Shown here: piece by piece, positions 18,128 through 26,529 of the stretch
Layout: each line of letters begins with the position of its first letter
Position numbering within the stretch: the first letter of the stretch is position 1
Origin: Candidatus Accumulibacter necessarius
Lineage (GTDB): Bacteria; Pseudomonadota; Gammaproteobacteria; Burkholderiales; Rhodocyclaceae
NCBI GenBank assembly: GCA_017302435.1
Contig: JAFLDL010000005.1
Span: forward strand, 62,001-126,000
Direction: 5' to 3'
DNA: 64,000 nucleotides
Position numbers and translations under genes: made by a program
The notes under the pieces: generated by a model
Database searches by the model: none
Seen by the model: only the letters and a program-made list of their open reading frames with translations
Told to the model about the DNA's origin: nothing

Positions 18128-18147
18128 GCTTCGACCCTTGCGGGGTT

Positions 18148-18169
18148 GCAGGGGGCGGCAGCCCCCTGC
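18148..18169 (+). terminator. Perfect GC-rich hairpin after PEP-CTERM gene
   Basis: A 9-bp perfect stem (GCAGGGGGC/GCCCCCTGC) with a 4-base GGCA loop starts 20 bp after the stop codon. The T-tract is poor. It may act as a terminator, or could be the cruciform that follows the variable region in diversity-generating retroelement targets. Confidence 0.55.
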
Positions 18170-18406
18170 TTCGTTGATCAAATATCGGATTTCTTGCACC
18201 TGCAGTTGTCGGCATGGCACGTTACGAACATCTCCCGATCTACAAGGCAGCGCTGGATGTGGCGGTAGGCTTCGAGAAGCTGGTGGTCGGGTTTTCGCGC
18301 TATCACAAATATACGCTCGGCAGCGAACTGCGCAATGGCCGCCGCCGCGTGCTCGAGCAGGTGGTGCGTGCCAACGCGGCGCGGGAGCGGCTGCCAGGAT
18401 GTCAGG

Positions 18407-18476
18407 GGGTCTTTCTCTTTGCCTCCTACAAGTGGCTTTCGGGTGGGAACACGCCACGAGGCAAAAGGAAAGACCC
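18407..18476. repeat. 70-bp inverted-repeat element inside the chimeric frame
   Basis: Arms of 19 bp (18407-18425 and 18458-18476) are inverted copies with 17/19 matches. A second nested pair, GTGGC/GCCAC, lies in the loop. It is a MITE- or REP-like hairpin with no coding capacity, sitting at the junction of the two gene fragments. Confidence 0.75.
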
Positions 18477-18480
18477 GACC

Positions 18481-18540
18481 CCCACCCGTGCGCGACCCCC
18501 ACCCGTGCGACCCCCCACCCGTGTGACCTCCACCCATGCT
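18481..18540. repeat. Short tandem repeat, about four 15-17 bp units
   Basis: Four imperfect units based on CCCACCCGTGCGACC follow the inverted repeat directly, with the last one degenerate. They are contiguous, without spacers. Confidence 0.75.
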
Positions 18541-18755
18541 CGGCGCGACGCCCCGGATGCCGTCGTGATGTCGTTCGCCACCTTCAACAGCCTCGTGGAG
18601 ACCGTCCAGCTGTTGAAGTCGCCGGCCAATGCGGCGCACCTGGCGCGCTCGATCGAGCAATACCGCCAGGGCAAGGTCAAGGCACGCGACTTGGTGGATG
18701 CCTAGCCGCCTATCCGGATCACTCCGGCAACGGGTCGATTGGCAGGCCGATTGCG

Positions 18756-18780
18756 CCGGGTCGGCGATCGACCGACCCGG
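18756..18780 (-). terminator. Hairpin downstream of ynbD
   Basis: A perfect 9-bp stem (CCGGGTCGG/CCGACCCGG) with a 7-base loop lies 6 bp beyond the ynbD stop codon. No T-tract is visible, so termination is inferred from position. Confidence 0.5.
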
Positions 18781-18785
18781 GTTGA

Positions 18786-20132
18786 TCAGGCAACCCCGCC
18801 GGTTGTTTCTCGCCTCGGGTACTGTTGTTGCCAGCGACAAAGCAAGTCGACGTGCGCGCGACCGAGAACGACCGAAGGACGCGCTTTCTGCACTTGCGCA
18901 ACGGCCTCGGCGGCCGAGCTTGCCGCGCCCGCACGCCACAGGTACGCAGCGGCGACCAGTGCACTGCGGGCGAAACCCAGCGCGCAGCAGACCAGGACCG
19001 GCCCGGCCTGTCGATCTTCCTCAAGTGCCAGCACAGCCTGCTCGATCTCTGCGAGGCGCGGCATCACCAGATCGAGCATCGGCACCACCGTATGCCGAAG
19101 GCCCGGGGTTGGACACGGCAGTTCGGCGCAGAGATCGACGATTGCCGCCACCCCGAGCTGCTTGAGCTCGCCCTGCGTCGGCAGTCGCCCAAGCAGGATC
19201 CGTGGTGCGATGGGATCGGCTGCGGCGAGTCGGCGGGTCCACCAGCGGGAGTTCAGCCAGCCAGCAAGGAGATAGGGTGCAAACAGGCAGCGCACGGCGA
19301 AGGGCATCGAGCCGTCGGCACGCTTCGCGAAGGATTCGGCGTCAAGAGAGAGATAAATGACGGCAACCAGCGCCAGCGAGCCCGCCGGCCAGAGCAGCCA
19401 CAGCCCGGCACCGCCCGCGTCGGCCGCCAGCCAGCCAATGGCCAGGGCGGCGCCTGCGTAGGCCAATGCCAGTCGCTGCCGTGCTGCCTCGCGGCGCAGA
19501 CGGGCATGGCGCAGCGGCGATGGGGCGTCGGTCGGGAAGAGCCAGACCGCGAAACCACCCAGCCAGAGGCCGGTCGGGATATCGAAGAAGTGGTGCTGCC
19601 AGGTGGTCAGCACCGAGACCCCGATCAACAGGGCAACGGCATGGACGACGCCGTGCCAGGCGCGCGGCACGGCGCGCAGATAGGGTTCCAGGAGCACCAC
19701 CAGCAGGGCAATGTGCAGCGATGGCGCCTGGTTGTAGGGCTGGTCGAAGCTCATCAGGAGAGCGAACATCCAGCCGAAGGCGCCGGTTACCTCGCCACGC
19801 TCGAAAGTGAAGCGCAGAGGGAAGAGCAGAAAGCAGCTCACGGCGATCAGCTGGCAGGCCAGCAGGCGCCAGGCGTGGGTATCCAGCTGGCGCCGTGTCG
19901 AGCAGAGGAACAGCGAAACCCCGTAAAGCAGGTCGATCAGCCAGTAGGGCACGATCGTCCACGGCAGCAGCGGGATATGGCGTTCCCAGGCGAAGAGGAT
20001 GACGCCCACGTCGGACCGCTGACCACTGACCCAGGTCGCGAAGCCGTAGCTGGCGAAGAAGAACGGGCCGAGGAGGAGCAGCCAGGCCAGCCCCCGCCCC
20101 CACGGACGGGTTTCGCCAACCGCGTCGGCCAC
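18786..20132 (-). CDS. ynbD: PAP2/dual-specificity phosphatase fusion, YnbD-like
   Basis: About 448 residues. The N-terminal half is a membrane PAP2-type domain with PSLH (QAPSLHIALL) and HHFFDIPTG. The C-terminal half is a cytosolic dual-specificity phosphatase with catalytic CX5RS (CCALGFARS) and GRLPTQGEL at its start. This two-domain order is that of E. coli YnbD. The GTG at 20132 lies 15 bp after the ynbC stop; a longer ATG start at 20198 would overlap ynbC by 52 bp, so the start is uncertain. It is the last gene of an A-C-D order cluster and probably dephosphorylates a lipid or head-group product. Confidence 0.82.
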   Translation of the reverse strand: MADAVGETRPWGRGLAWLLLLGPFFFASYGFATWVSGQRSDVGVILFAWERHIPLLPWTIVPYWLIDLLYGVSLFLCSTRRQLDTHAWRLLACQLIAVSCFLLFPLRFTFERGEVTGAFGWMFALLMSFDQPYNQAPSLHIALLVVLLEPYLRAVPRAWHGVVHAVALLIGVSVLTTWQHHFFDIPTGLWLGGFAVWLFPTDAPSPLRHARLRREAARQRLALAYAGAALAIGWLAADAGGAGLWLLWPAGSLALVAVIYLSLDAESFAKRADGSMPFAVRCLFAPYLLAGWLNSRWWTRRLAAADPIAPRILLGRLPTQGELKQLGVAAIVDLCAELPCPTPGLRHTVVPMLDLVMPRLAEIEQAVLALEEDRQAGPVLVCCALGFARSALVAAAYLWRAGAASSAAEAVAQVQKARPSVVLGRAHVDLLCRWQQQYPRRETTGGVA

Positions 20133-20146
20133 GCTGCCGTCCAGGT

Positions 20147-21904
20147 TCAGATCCGGCGGGCCAGCGAGACGGTGAACATGCCCCACTCGTCGATCCACTG
20201 CTCGATTTTGGCGAACCCCGCAGCGCAGACCAGTTCGTCCATCTCGGCCTGAGTCCGGCGTCGCATCACCCAGGCCCGCTGGTCGCGGTGGCTGGTCAGC
20301 GTGCGCGCGATCAGCTCGATTTGCGGATGCCAGGGTTGGCCGGTGTATACGAGGTAGCCACCCGCATTCATTGCCCCGGCCAGGCCGCGTAGCGAGCGGC
20401 CGACCAGCTCGTTGTCGGAGAAGAGTTCGTAGAGGCCGGAAACGGTCACCAGGTTCGGCGCCGCATCCGGCGTCCCGAGTGTCGCGAGGGCGGCCTCGTC
20501 AAAAGCATCGCCCTGCTCGAAGCGGGCGATGTCGTCGAGTCGCCTTTCGGCGATCAGGGCGCGGCCCTGGGCGACATTCAGCTCGCTGAGGTCACGCAGA
20601 ACGATCGATTGCGGGCGCTCGGGCAGTTGCGCGACGGCGTCAAGCACGTACCGGCCATGGCCGGCAGCGACATCGGCGATTCGCAACTTCTCGCCGGCGG
20701 TCCGCAGCAGCTGCGCTGCCGTGGCAACCGCCCGCAGCAGGTGCTCCCGGCGGACGCGAACGCCGCGCCAACCGATCGAGTCGAGGTAGCCGCGATCGAT
20801 CAGCCGACCGATCAGCAGCGCACCGTTGGCCTGGTTGCGGTACACGTAGTCGAGGCTGCTGCCGGAATCGAAGCCCGTCTCCAGCCCGATGCGGATGCCC
20901 TCGGACAGGCGGCCGAGCGTGCGCATGGCCAGCCGGGTGACGGCGAAATTCAGCCGGCGCAGCGAGAAAGCCGGCAGCGGCTGACCGAGGCGAAGCTCCT
21001 CGTCGCGGGTGTAGCCGCTGCGATGCGCCTGCAGCAGCGACTCGACCGGCGGTGGCTGAGCGAAGATGAGCTCGACGAAGGCACGGATCCGGTCGAGTGC
21101 GAGCTGTCGATCGCGTTCACCGAGCGTGTCGTGCAGGAAGCCGGAGAGCAGGTGACGTTCCTTGACCGGCGAGCCCAGCCGCTCGAAGTACTGGTCCTGT
21201 GGCGCGCGCTGGACGACCCAGTCCTTTTCGGAGATCAGCAGCTGCAGCGGCAGACGGATGGCCTGTGCGTCAGCGACGACCCGGTCGGCGGCTTCGTACA
21301 GGCCGAGCAGGACGCGAGCCGAGATTGCGCGGGTGACCAGGGGATCCTCGTCATACGAGCGGATCCGTTCCGGATCGTGCGTCAGAAACTTGGCCTTGAC
21401 GTACGAAGTGATGAAGAAATTGCCAAACAGGCGCTGCATCAGTGCCAGTCCCGGCCGTGCCAGAGGAACATAAAGTCTTACCTGGAAGGCGGGTGCGGTC
21501 AGCACCAGGCAACGGATCGGCGGTGCGTAGTCGTGCGCCCAGGTCGCAGCCAGGACGGCGCCGACGCTCTGGCCAATGACGGCCATGCGGCTGGTGGCGA
21601 TGGCATGGGTGCTGCTGAGGTGGCGGACAAAGAAGTCGAGGTCCCTGACCAGCGCGGCAAAGCTCGGACTATCGCCACGCGCTCCCGGCGACTGGCCGTG
21701 GCCGCGTGCATCCCAGGCGAACATCGCAAAGTCGTCGAGTCCGAGCTCGTCAACCACGTGTTGCAGTCGTCCCGAATGCTCATGACCCCGGTGCAGCAGC
21801 ACGATCGCCCGTTCGACCGTTGCTGTTCCGGCCGCCGGCCAATAGCGGTAGAACAGCGTACTGCCATCGTGGGTCGTGAATTGCCTTTCCTGTGCAAGCC
21901 GCAT
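20147..21904 (-). CDS. ynbC: Bifunctional alpha/beta hydrolase and class I SAM methyltransferase, YnbC-like
   Basis: 585 residues. Residues 1-290 are a serine hydrolase of the monoglyceride lipase type (AWDARGHGQSPG, nucleophile elbow IGQSVGAV, His near FLHDTLGER). Residues ~370-585 are a Rossmann methyltransferase (IADVAAGHGRYVLDAV as the SAM motif, then LVTVSGLYELFSDNEL). The same fusion is found in E. coli YnbC. It starts 24 bp after ynbA and is followed by ynbD, so a three-gene operon is likely. Substrates are unknown; lipid-linked chemistry is inferred from partners. Confidence 0.82.
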   Translation of the reverse strand: MRLAQERQFTTHDGSTLFYRYWPAAGTATVERAIVLLHRGHEHSGRLQHVVDELGLDDFAMFAWDARGHGQSPGARGDSPSFAALVRDLDFFVRHLSSTHAIATSRMAVIGQSVGAVLAATWAHDYAPPIRCLVLTAPAFQVRLYVPLARPGLALMQRLFGNFFITSYVKAKFLTHDPERIRSYDEDPLVTRAISARVLLGLYEAADRVVADAQAIRLPLQLLISEKDWVVQRAPQDQYFERLGSPVKERHLLSGFLHDTLGERDRQLALDRIRAFVELIFAQPPPVESLLQAHRSGYTRDEELRLGQPLPAFSLRRLNFAVTRLAMRTLGRLSEGIRIGLETGFDSGSSLDYVYRNQANGALLIGRLIDRGYLDSIGWRGVRVRREHLLRAVATAAQLLRTAGEKLRIADVAAGHGRYVLDAVAQLPERPQSIVLRDLSELNVAQGRALIAERRLDDIARFEQGDAFDEAALATLGTPDAAPNLVTVSGLYELFSDNELVGRSLRGLAGAMNAGGYLVYTGQPWHPQIELIARTLTSHRDQRAWVMRRRTQAEMDELVCAAGFAKIEQWIDEWGMFTVSLARRI

Positions 21905-21928
21905 GTCTCTGTTCTCCGCTGGGTGCTT

Positions 21929-22552
21929 CTATTGACCTGTGTGACCGCCGCCTTGCGCGATGCCATGTCTGACCCGGTTGGCGATGGTCGGCAGCAGCAA
22001 CAGCGCAACGATTGTCAGGATAACGGGTACCCACGCTCCGGGAACGATGCCGGCACCGAGCAGCAGTCCGAGGAGGCCAAAAACCAGCGCACGATCACTC
22101 TTGCCCATCGGCCCATCGTTGCGGCGGCCGCTGCCGGCAACGATGCCCAGCAGTCCGGCCACCTCGGCCAGGTTGGACAGGAAGATGACGAGCAAGGTCA
22201 GCACGCCCGCGGCTCCGCTCACCATGGCAAAAGGCAGGTACAGCGCCGCATCGGAGACCAGGTCAGACAGTTCGTTGAGGTAGGCGCCGAGCGTCGAGCT
22301 CTGTCCAAACTCGCGCGCGAGCAGGCCGTCGATCGCATTGAGCGCCATGCGCAGCAGAAGCCATGGCGGCAGCAGCAGAAACCACTGCAGCTGACCGGCA
22401 TCGGCGGCGAACGCAAGTCCCGCCCCGAGTAAGACCGAAACGACACAGGTGCTCACCGTCACTTGGTTGGCGCTGACCCCGGCGCCATGCAGTGCGCGTA
22501 CTGCCGGGCGCAGCAGGGACTGAAAACGGGGTTTCAAGGTATGGAGGGTCAT
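21929..22552 (-). CDS. ynbA: CDP-alcohol phosphatidyltransferase-like protein, YnbA family
   Basis: 207 residues with about six membrane segments. The CDP-alcohol transferase signature is modified: ALNAIDGLLARE then LGAYLNELSDLVSD, so Asn replaces the first and third Asp of D-x2-DG-x2-AR-x8-G-x3-D-x3-D. E. coli YnbA shows the same substitutions (NALDGMLARE, LNETGD), which supports orthology. KSDRALVFGLLGL is also shared. It heads the ynbA-ynbC-ynbD operon. The CDP-diglyceride synthase ynbB of E. coli is missing. Confidence 0.85.
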   Translation of the reverse strand: MTLHTLKPRFQSLLRPAVRALHGAGVSANQVTVSTCVVSVLLGAGLAFAADAGQLQWFLLLPPWLLLRMALNAIDGLLAREFGQSSTLGAYLNELSDLVSDAALYLPFAMVSGAAGVLTLLVIFLSNLAEVAGLLGIVAGSGRRNDGPMGKSDRALVFGLLGLLLGAGIVPGAWVPVILTIVALLLLPTIANRVRHGIAQGGGHTGQ

Positions 22553-22686
22553 CAGCGGATGGCACGAATGGTGGCAAGTGATCCTGGAAGTCGCAGTTGA
22601 GCACGGTTGCTACCGCCTTGACGACGGGGCGACACGCCCGGCCGCCGCATGTGCGCCGCTGCCGTTTTCTTTCCGGGTCAGTAAAC

Positions 22687-22712
22687 GCCATGCCGCCCGA
22701 AGGCGGCATGGC
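22687..22712 (-). terminator. Perfect 11-bp hairpin after acyl-CoA synthetase
   Basis: GCCATGCCGCC pairs perfectly with GGCGGCATGGC around a TTCG tetraloop (minus-strand reading), 81 bp beyond the synthetase stop and before ynbA. GTTTAC follows, so the T-tract is weak. Confidence 0.65.
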
Positions 22713-22792
22713 CGTTTGACCCGTGGATCGCAGACACAGGGATTCAGTGCTGGTTCCGGAATGGCTGGTCGATCCCAGAAGTCGAAACTATC

Positions 22793-24467
22793 TCAGAACT
22801 CGAAATCCTCCTCGTAGAACTCCATCGCGCCACGGGGAGCGGCAGCCCGATCCTGCTCGCCCTTGCGCAGCTCGACGCGGCGAATCTTGCCCGAGATGGT
22901 CTTCGGCAGTTCGCCGAACTCGAGCCGCCGGACGCGCTTGTAAGGCGAGAGACGGCTGCGCAGGAAGACGAAGATGTCGCGTGCCAGCTCACGCCCAGGT
23001 TCATAGCCAGCGCGCAAGGTCAGGAAGGCCTTGGGCACTGCCAGCCGCAAGGCATCCGGACTCGGCACCACGGCCGCCTCGGCAACCGCCTCGTGCTCGA
23101 TCAGCACGCTTTCCAGCTCGAACGGGCTGATCCGATAGTCCGAGGCCTTGAAGACGTCGTCGGCACGGCCGACGTAGGTGATGTAGCCTTCCGCATCGGG
23201 CAGCAGTGTCGCCGGTGTGATAGAAGCCATCACGCATGACCTCGGCGGTTTTCTCCGCATCGTCGTCGTAGGAGATCATCAGGCCGAGCGGGCGCGGCGA
23301 CAGCGTCAGGCAGATTTCGCCTTCCTCGGCCACGTGCCCGTCGATATCGACCAGACGCACCTGGTAACCCGGCATTGGCCGTCCCATCGAGCCCAGCTTG
23401 ACCGCCTGCCCGGGTGAGTTGCCAACCAGCGCCGTCGTTTCCGTCTGGCCGAAGCCGTCGCGCAGCGTGATGCCCCAGGCCGCCTTGACCTGGTCGATGA
23501 CTTCCGGATTCAGTGGTTCGCCGGCGCCGATCAGTTCGCGAACCTGCACCGGATACTTGCGCAGGTCTTCCTGGATCAGCATCCGCCAGACAGTTGGCGG
23601 GGCGCAGAGGGTGGTCACCGAGCATCTGACCAGGGTGTCGAGGATAGACGCCGCGGCGAAGCGGGCGTAGTTGTAGATGAATATCGTGGCGCCAGCGTTC
23701 CAGGGAGCGAAGAAGCAGCTCCAGGCGTGCTTCGCCCAGCCGGCCGAGCTGATGTTCCAATGCACGTCGCCAGGCTGCAGTCCGATCCAGTACATGGTTG
23801 ACAGATGCCCGACCGGATAGCTCTGCTGGCTGTGCAGAACCAGTTTGGGCTTCGAGGTGGTGCCGGAGGTGAAGTAGAGAAGCTGTGGATCGGTCGCCAG
23901 CGTCGGGCCCTCAGGCTGGAACTCGCTTGACCCCTGGTAGGCCTGTTCAAGCGCTTGCCAGCCAGCGACCGCGCCACCGACGGTGATTCGCGAATAGTTG
24001 CCGGTCAGACCATTGAACTTGTCGGCGTGCGTGTGGCCGATGATCACGTGGCGGATCTGACCGCGGTTCAGACGGTCAGCCAGATCGTCAGGAGCAAGCA
24101 GGGTGGTGGCCGGCGACAACACGGCGCCGAGCTTGATCGACGCCAGCATCGTGTCCCACAGTGGTACCTCGTTGCCGAGCATCATCAGGATGCGATCGCC
24201 GCGCTTGACGCCTTGCTGGCGAAGCCAGTTGGCCACCTGGTTCGAACGCCTGGACATGTCGGCAAACGACATCTTCTGTTCCGAGCCGTCTTCGTTGACC
24301 ACCCATAGCGCCGGGCGGTCGTTGCCGGCGGCCATCACATCAAAATAATCCAGCGCCCAGTTGAACTCGGTGAGCTGTGGCCATCTGAAATCGCGATAAG
24401 CCGTCTCGTAGTCGGTGCGATGTGCCAGAAGGAAATCGCGTGCCTCGACGAAGGCTGAATAAGACAT
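22793..24467 (-). pseudogene. AMP-dependent acyl-CoA synthetase, single frameshift
   Basis: The frame from ATG 24467 (RBS AAAGGAG) encodes an acyl-adenylate synthetase with YFTSGTTSKPKLV (P-loop), GFGQTETTALVG and GEICL. It breaks after FYHTGDTA near 23205-23212. The rest (DAEGYITYVGRADDVFKAS, then the catalytic-lysine tail PKTISGKIRRVELR) continues in another frame to 22793. Together they make a full-length enzyme (~556 residues) of the medium-chain/benzoate-CoA ligase-like group. One indel in ACTGCTGCCC explains the break. It could be a real lesion or an assembly error. Confidence 0.8.
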
Positions 24468-24765
24468 TTCTGCTCCTTTCTTGTCGATCAAATCACTGAA
24501 CTGCCCCCGAACGCACGGCTGCCTCACAGGCAGCCGGAGTACCCGGGTGGCGTCTCTCCCCAGTGGGTCCTGACCTGCAGCAGCAGCCAAGCTCCGAAGC
24601 ACCACGATTGGTCCCGAAGTCTGCCCGCCCGCATGCAGCCGATCAGCCCCGCCATGTATTGCAGGGCTCATTGTAAGGGACTTCTCGTGTCACCTGCCAT
24701 CGGCCGGGCCGGGATCGGAGGGTAACAGGCGTGGCCGCTGCCAGACCCCGGCGCTGACTGGTAGA

Positions 24766-25860
24766 ATGCGACCGATGAAAGTCCATGGCACTCCGACGCG
24801 AACGATCTGGCCCGTGGCCGGGGCCGACGCCGTCGAGATCATCGACCAGACAGCACTGCCGCACAGCTATCGGGTCTTGCGGCTGAACAGCCTTGATGAT
24901 GTAGCCCAAGCCATCCGCAGCATGCAGGTCCGCGGCGCACCGCTGATCGGCGTCAGCGCCGCTTACGGAATCGCCCTGGCGCTCTCGCGGCGGGCCGATG
25001 ACGCAACGCTTCTGGCCGCCTTGCAGACGCTGGCCGCGACGCGGCCGACCGCGGTCAACCTGCACTGGGCACTGGCGCGCGTGCAAGCCTGCCTGCTGCC
25101 GTTACCAGCCGCGGCGCGTGCCGCCGCCGCGTGGCTCGAGGCAGGCCGGATTGCCGACGAGGACGTCGACCAGTGTCGCCGGATCGGCGCCCACGGCCTG
25201 CAGCGTTTGCTCTCGTGTCGGCGGGCTGGCCATCGGCTCGAGATCATGACCCATTGCAATGCCGGCTGGCTGGCCACCGTCGATCACGGCACTGCACTGG
25301 CGCCGGTCTATGCCGCTTTCGACGCGGGAATCGACAGCCATGTCTGGGTTTCCGAAACCCGCCCGCGCAATCAGGGGCTGCTGACGGCCTGGGAGCTGCG
25401 GCAGCACGGTGTGCCGCATACCGTCATCGCCGACAACGCTGCCGGCCTGCTGCTGGCGCGCGGCACGATCGACGCGGTCATCGTCGGTGCCGATCGCATC
25501 GCCGCCAACGGCGACGTTGCCAACAAGGTCGGCACCTGCCTCAAGGCGCTGGCGGCGCGGGCAGCTGGCGTACCGTTTTTTGTTGCCGCGCCGCGTTCGA
25601 CGATCGACTTCGCCTGCGCGACCGGCGGCGACATACCGATCGAGGAGCGCGCCGCTGACGAGTTGCGGCTTGTCCATGGTCTCGATGGCGCGGGGCATCC
25701 TGGCGCGTTGCGCCAGCTGCCAGCCGACGAAGCCGTCGCCAACCCCGCCTTCGACGTCACGCCGGCGAGCCTCGTCAGCGCGTTGATCAGCGAACGTGGC
25801 ACCTGCGCGGCAAGTCGCGAAGGGCTGCTGAGTCTCTACCCGGAGGAGCGAGATGGCTGA
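24766..25860 (+). CDS. mtnA: S-methyl-5-thioribose-1-phosphate isomerase MtnA
   Basis: 364 residues. Isomerises methylthioribose-1-P to methylthioribulose-1-P in MTA recycling. Family motifs are MQVRGAPLIGVSAAYG, the catalytic Cys in EIMTHCNAG, WVSETRPRNQG and the catalytic Asp in VIVGADRIAANGD. The first ATG at 24766 and a second at 24775 are both possible. The stop overlaps the aldolase start by 8 bp, so the two are coupled. No mtnB/C/D genes are nearby. Confidence 0.94.
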   Translation: MRPMKVHGTPTRTIWPVAGADAVEIIDQTALPHSYRVLRLNSLDDVAQAIRSMQVRGAPLIGVSAAYGIALALSRRADDATLLAALQTLAATRPTAVNLHWALARVQACLLPLPAAARAAAAWLEAGRIADEDVDQCRRIGAHGLQRLLSCRRAGHRLEIMTHCNAGWLATVDHGTALAPVYAAFDAGIDSHVWVSETRPRNQGLLTAWELRQHGVPHTVIADNAAGLLLARGTIDAVIVGADRIAANGDVANKVGTCLKALAARAAGVPFFVAAPRSTIDFACATGGDIPIEERAADELRLVHGLDGAGHPGALRQLPADEAVANPAFDVTPASLVSALISERGTCAASREGLLSLYPEERDG

Positions 25861-26497
25861 GCTGCGGCAGCAGTTGATCGAGACGGCACGCCGCATGGCG
25901 ACCGCCGGACTGAACCAGGGCACCGCCGGCAACCTCAGTGTTCGCCATGGAGAGGAGGGCGACCCGGGCTTCCTGATCACGCCCACGGGTATGGCCTACG
26001 ATATCCTGGAGGCGGCAGACATCGTCTGCATGCGTCTCGACGGCACGGCCGAAGGCCGCCGCAAGCCGTCGTCCGAGTGGCGTTTCCACCGTGACCTCTA
26101 CGCTGCCCGTCCCGACGCCGGCGCCATCCTGCATGCGCACTCGCCGTTTGCCACCAGTCTCGCCTGTCTGCGCCGCGACATCCCGTCCTTCCACTACATG
26201 ATCGCCCGGTTCGGTGGTGACAGTCTACGCTGCGCCGGCTACGCCACCTTCGGCACGCAGGCGCTGTCCGATGCCGTGCTGCTGGCGATCGCCAACCGGC
26301 GCGCCTGCCTGCTGGCCAACCACGGCATGCTGGTGCTTGGCGATGACCTGGCGCAGGCGCTCGACCTCGGTATCGAACTCGAGGCACTCTGCGAACAGTA
26401 CTGGCGCGCCTGCCAGCTCGGTCCACCGGTATTGCTTGGTGCGGCCGAGATGGCGACGGTCCTCGAAAAGTTCGCCGGCTACGGGCAGCAGGCCTGA
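25853..26497 (+). CDS. Class II aldolase, probable 5-methylthioribulose-1-phosphate aldolase (Ald2-like)
   Basis: 214 residues of the class II aldolase/adducin family: LNQGTAGNLSVR, PTGMAYD, the zinc-site HAHSPFATSLA and the second histidine region LLANHGMLVLG. Translationally coupled to mtnA. This pairing is the hallmark of the DHAP shunt, in which Ald2 splits methylthioribulose-1-P into DHAP and (methylthio)acetaldehyde. MtnB dehydratase and fuculose-1-P aldolase share the same fold, so the assignment rests on gene context and the absence of mtnC/mtnD. Confidence 0.75.
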   Translation: MAELRQQLIETARRMATAGLNQGTAGNLSVRHGEEGDPGFLITPTGMAYDILEAADIVCMRLDGTAEGRRKPSSEWRFHRDLYAARPDAGAILHAHSPFATSLACLRRDIPSFHYMIARFGGDSLRCAGYATFGTQALSDAVLLAIANRRACLLANHGMLVLGDDLAQALDLGIELEALCEQYWRACQLGPPVLLGAAEMATVLEKFAGYGQQA

Positions 26498-26529
26498 GCC
26501 TCCGCGCCGGCTTTTCCCGGGAACCACGC

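Larger units (their letters stand above)
18214..18705 (+). pseudogene. Chimeric frame: Avd-like N-terminus joined to YefM antitoxin C-terminus
   Basis: The open frame of 163 codons is a mosaic. Residues 1-61 (ARYEHLPIYKAALDVAV, FSRYHKYTLGSELR, ANAARERL) match the start of Avd-type four-helix-bundle proteins of diversity-generating retroelements, which are normally about 120 residues. Residues ~65-113 translate an inverted repeat and a proline-rich tandem repeat. Residues ~114-163 (VVMSFATFNSLVETVQLL, SPANAAHLARSIEQYRQG) match the C-terminus of Phd/YefM antitoxins. No reverse transcriptase, template repeat or YoeB toxin was found nearby. An expressed fusion is possible but unlikely to be functional. 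Confidence 0.65.

Noticed and set aside
18481-18540. CRISPR-like repeat array
   Set aside because: The units are contiguous without spacers, only 15-17 bp and imperfect; it is a short tandem repeat.
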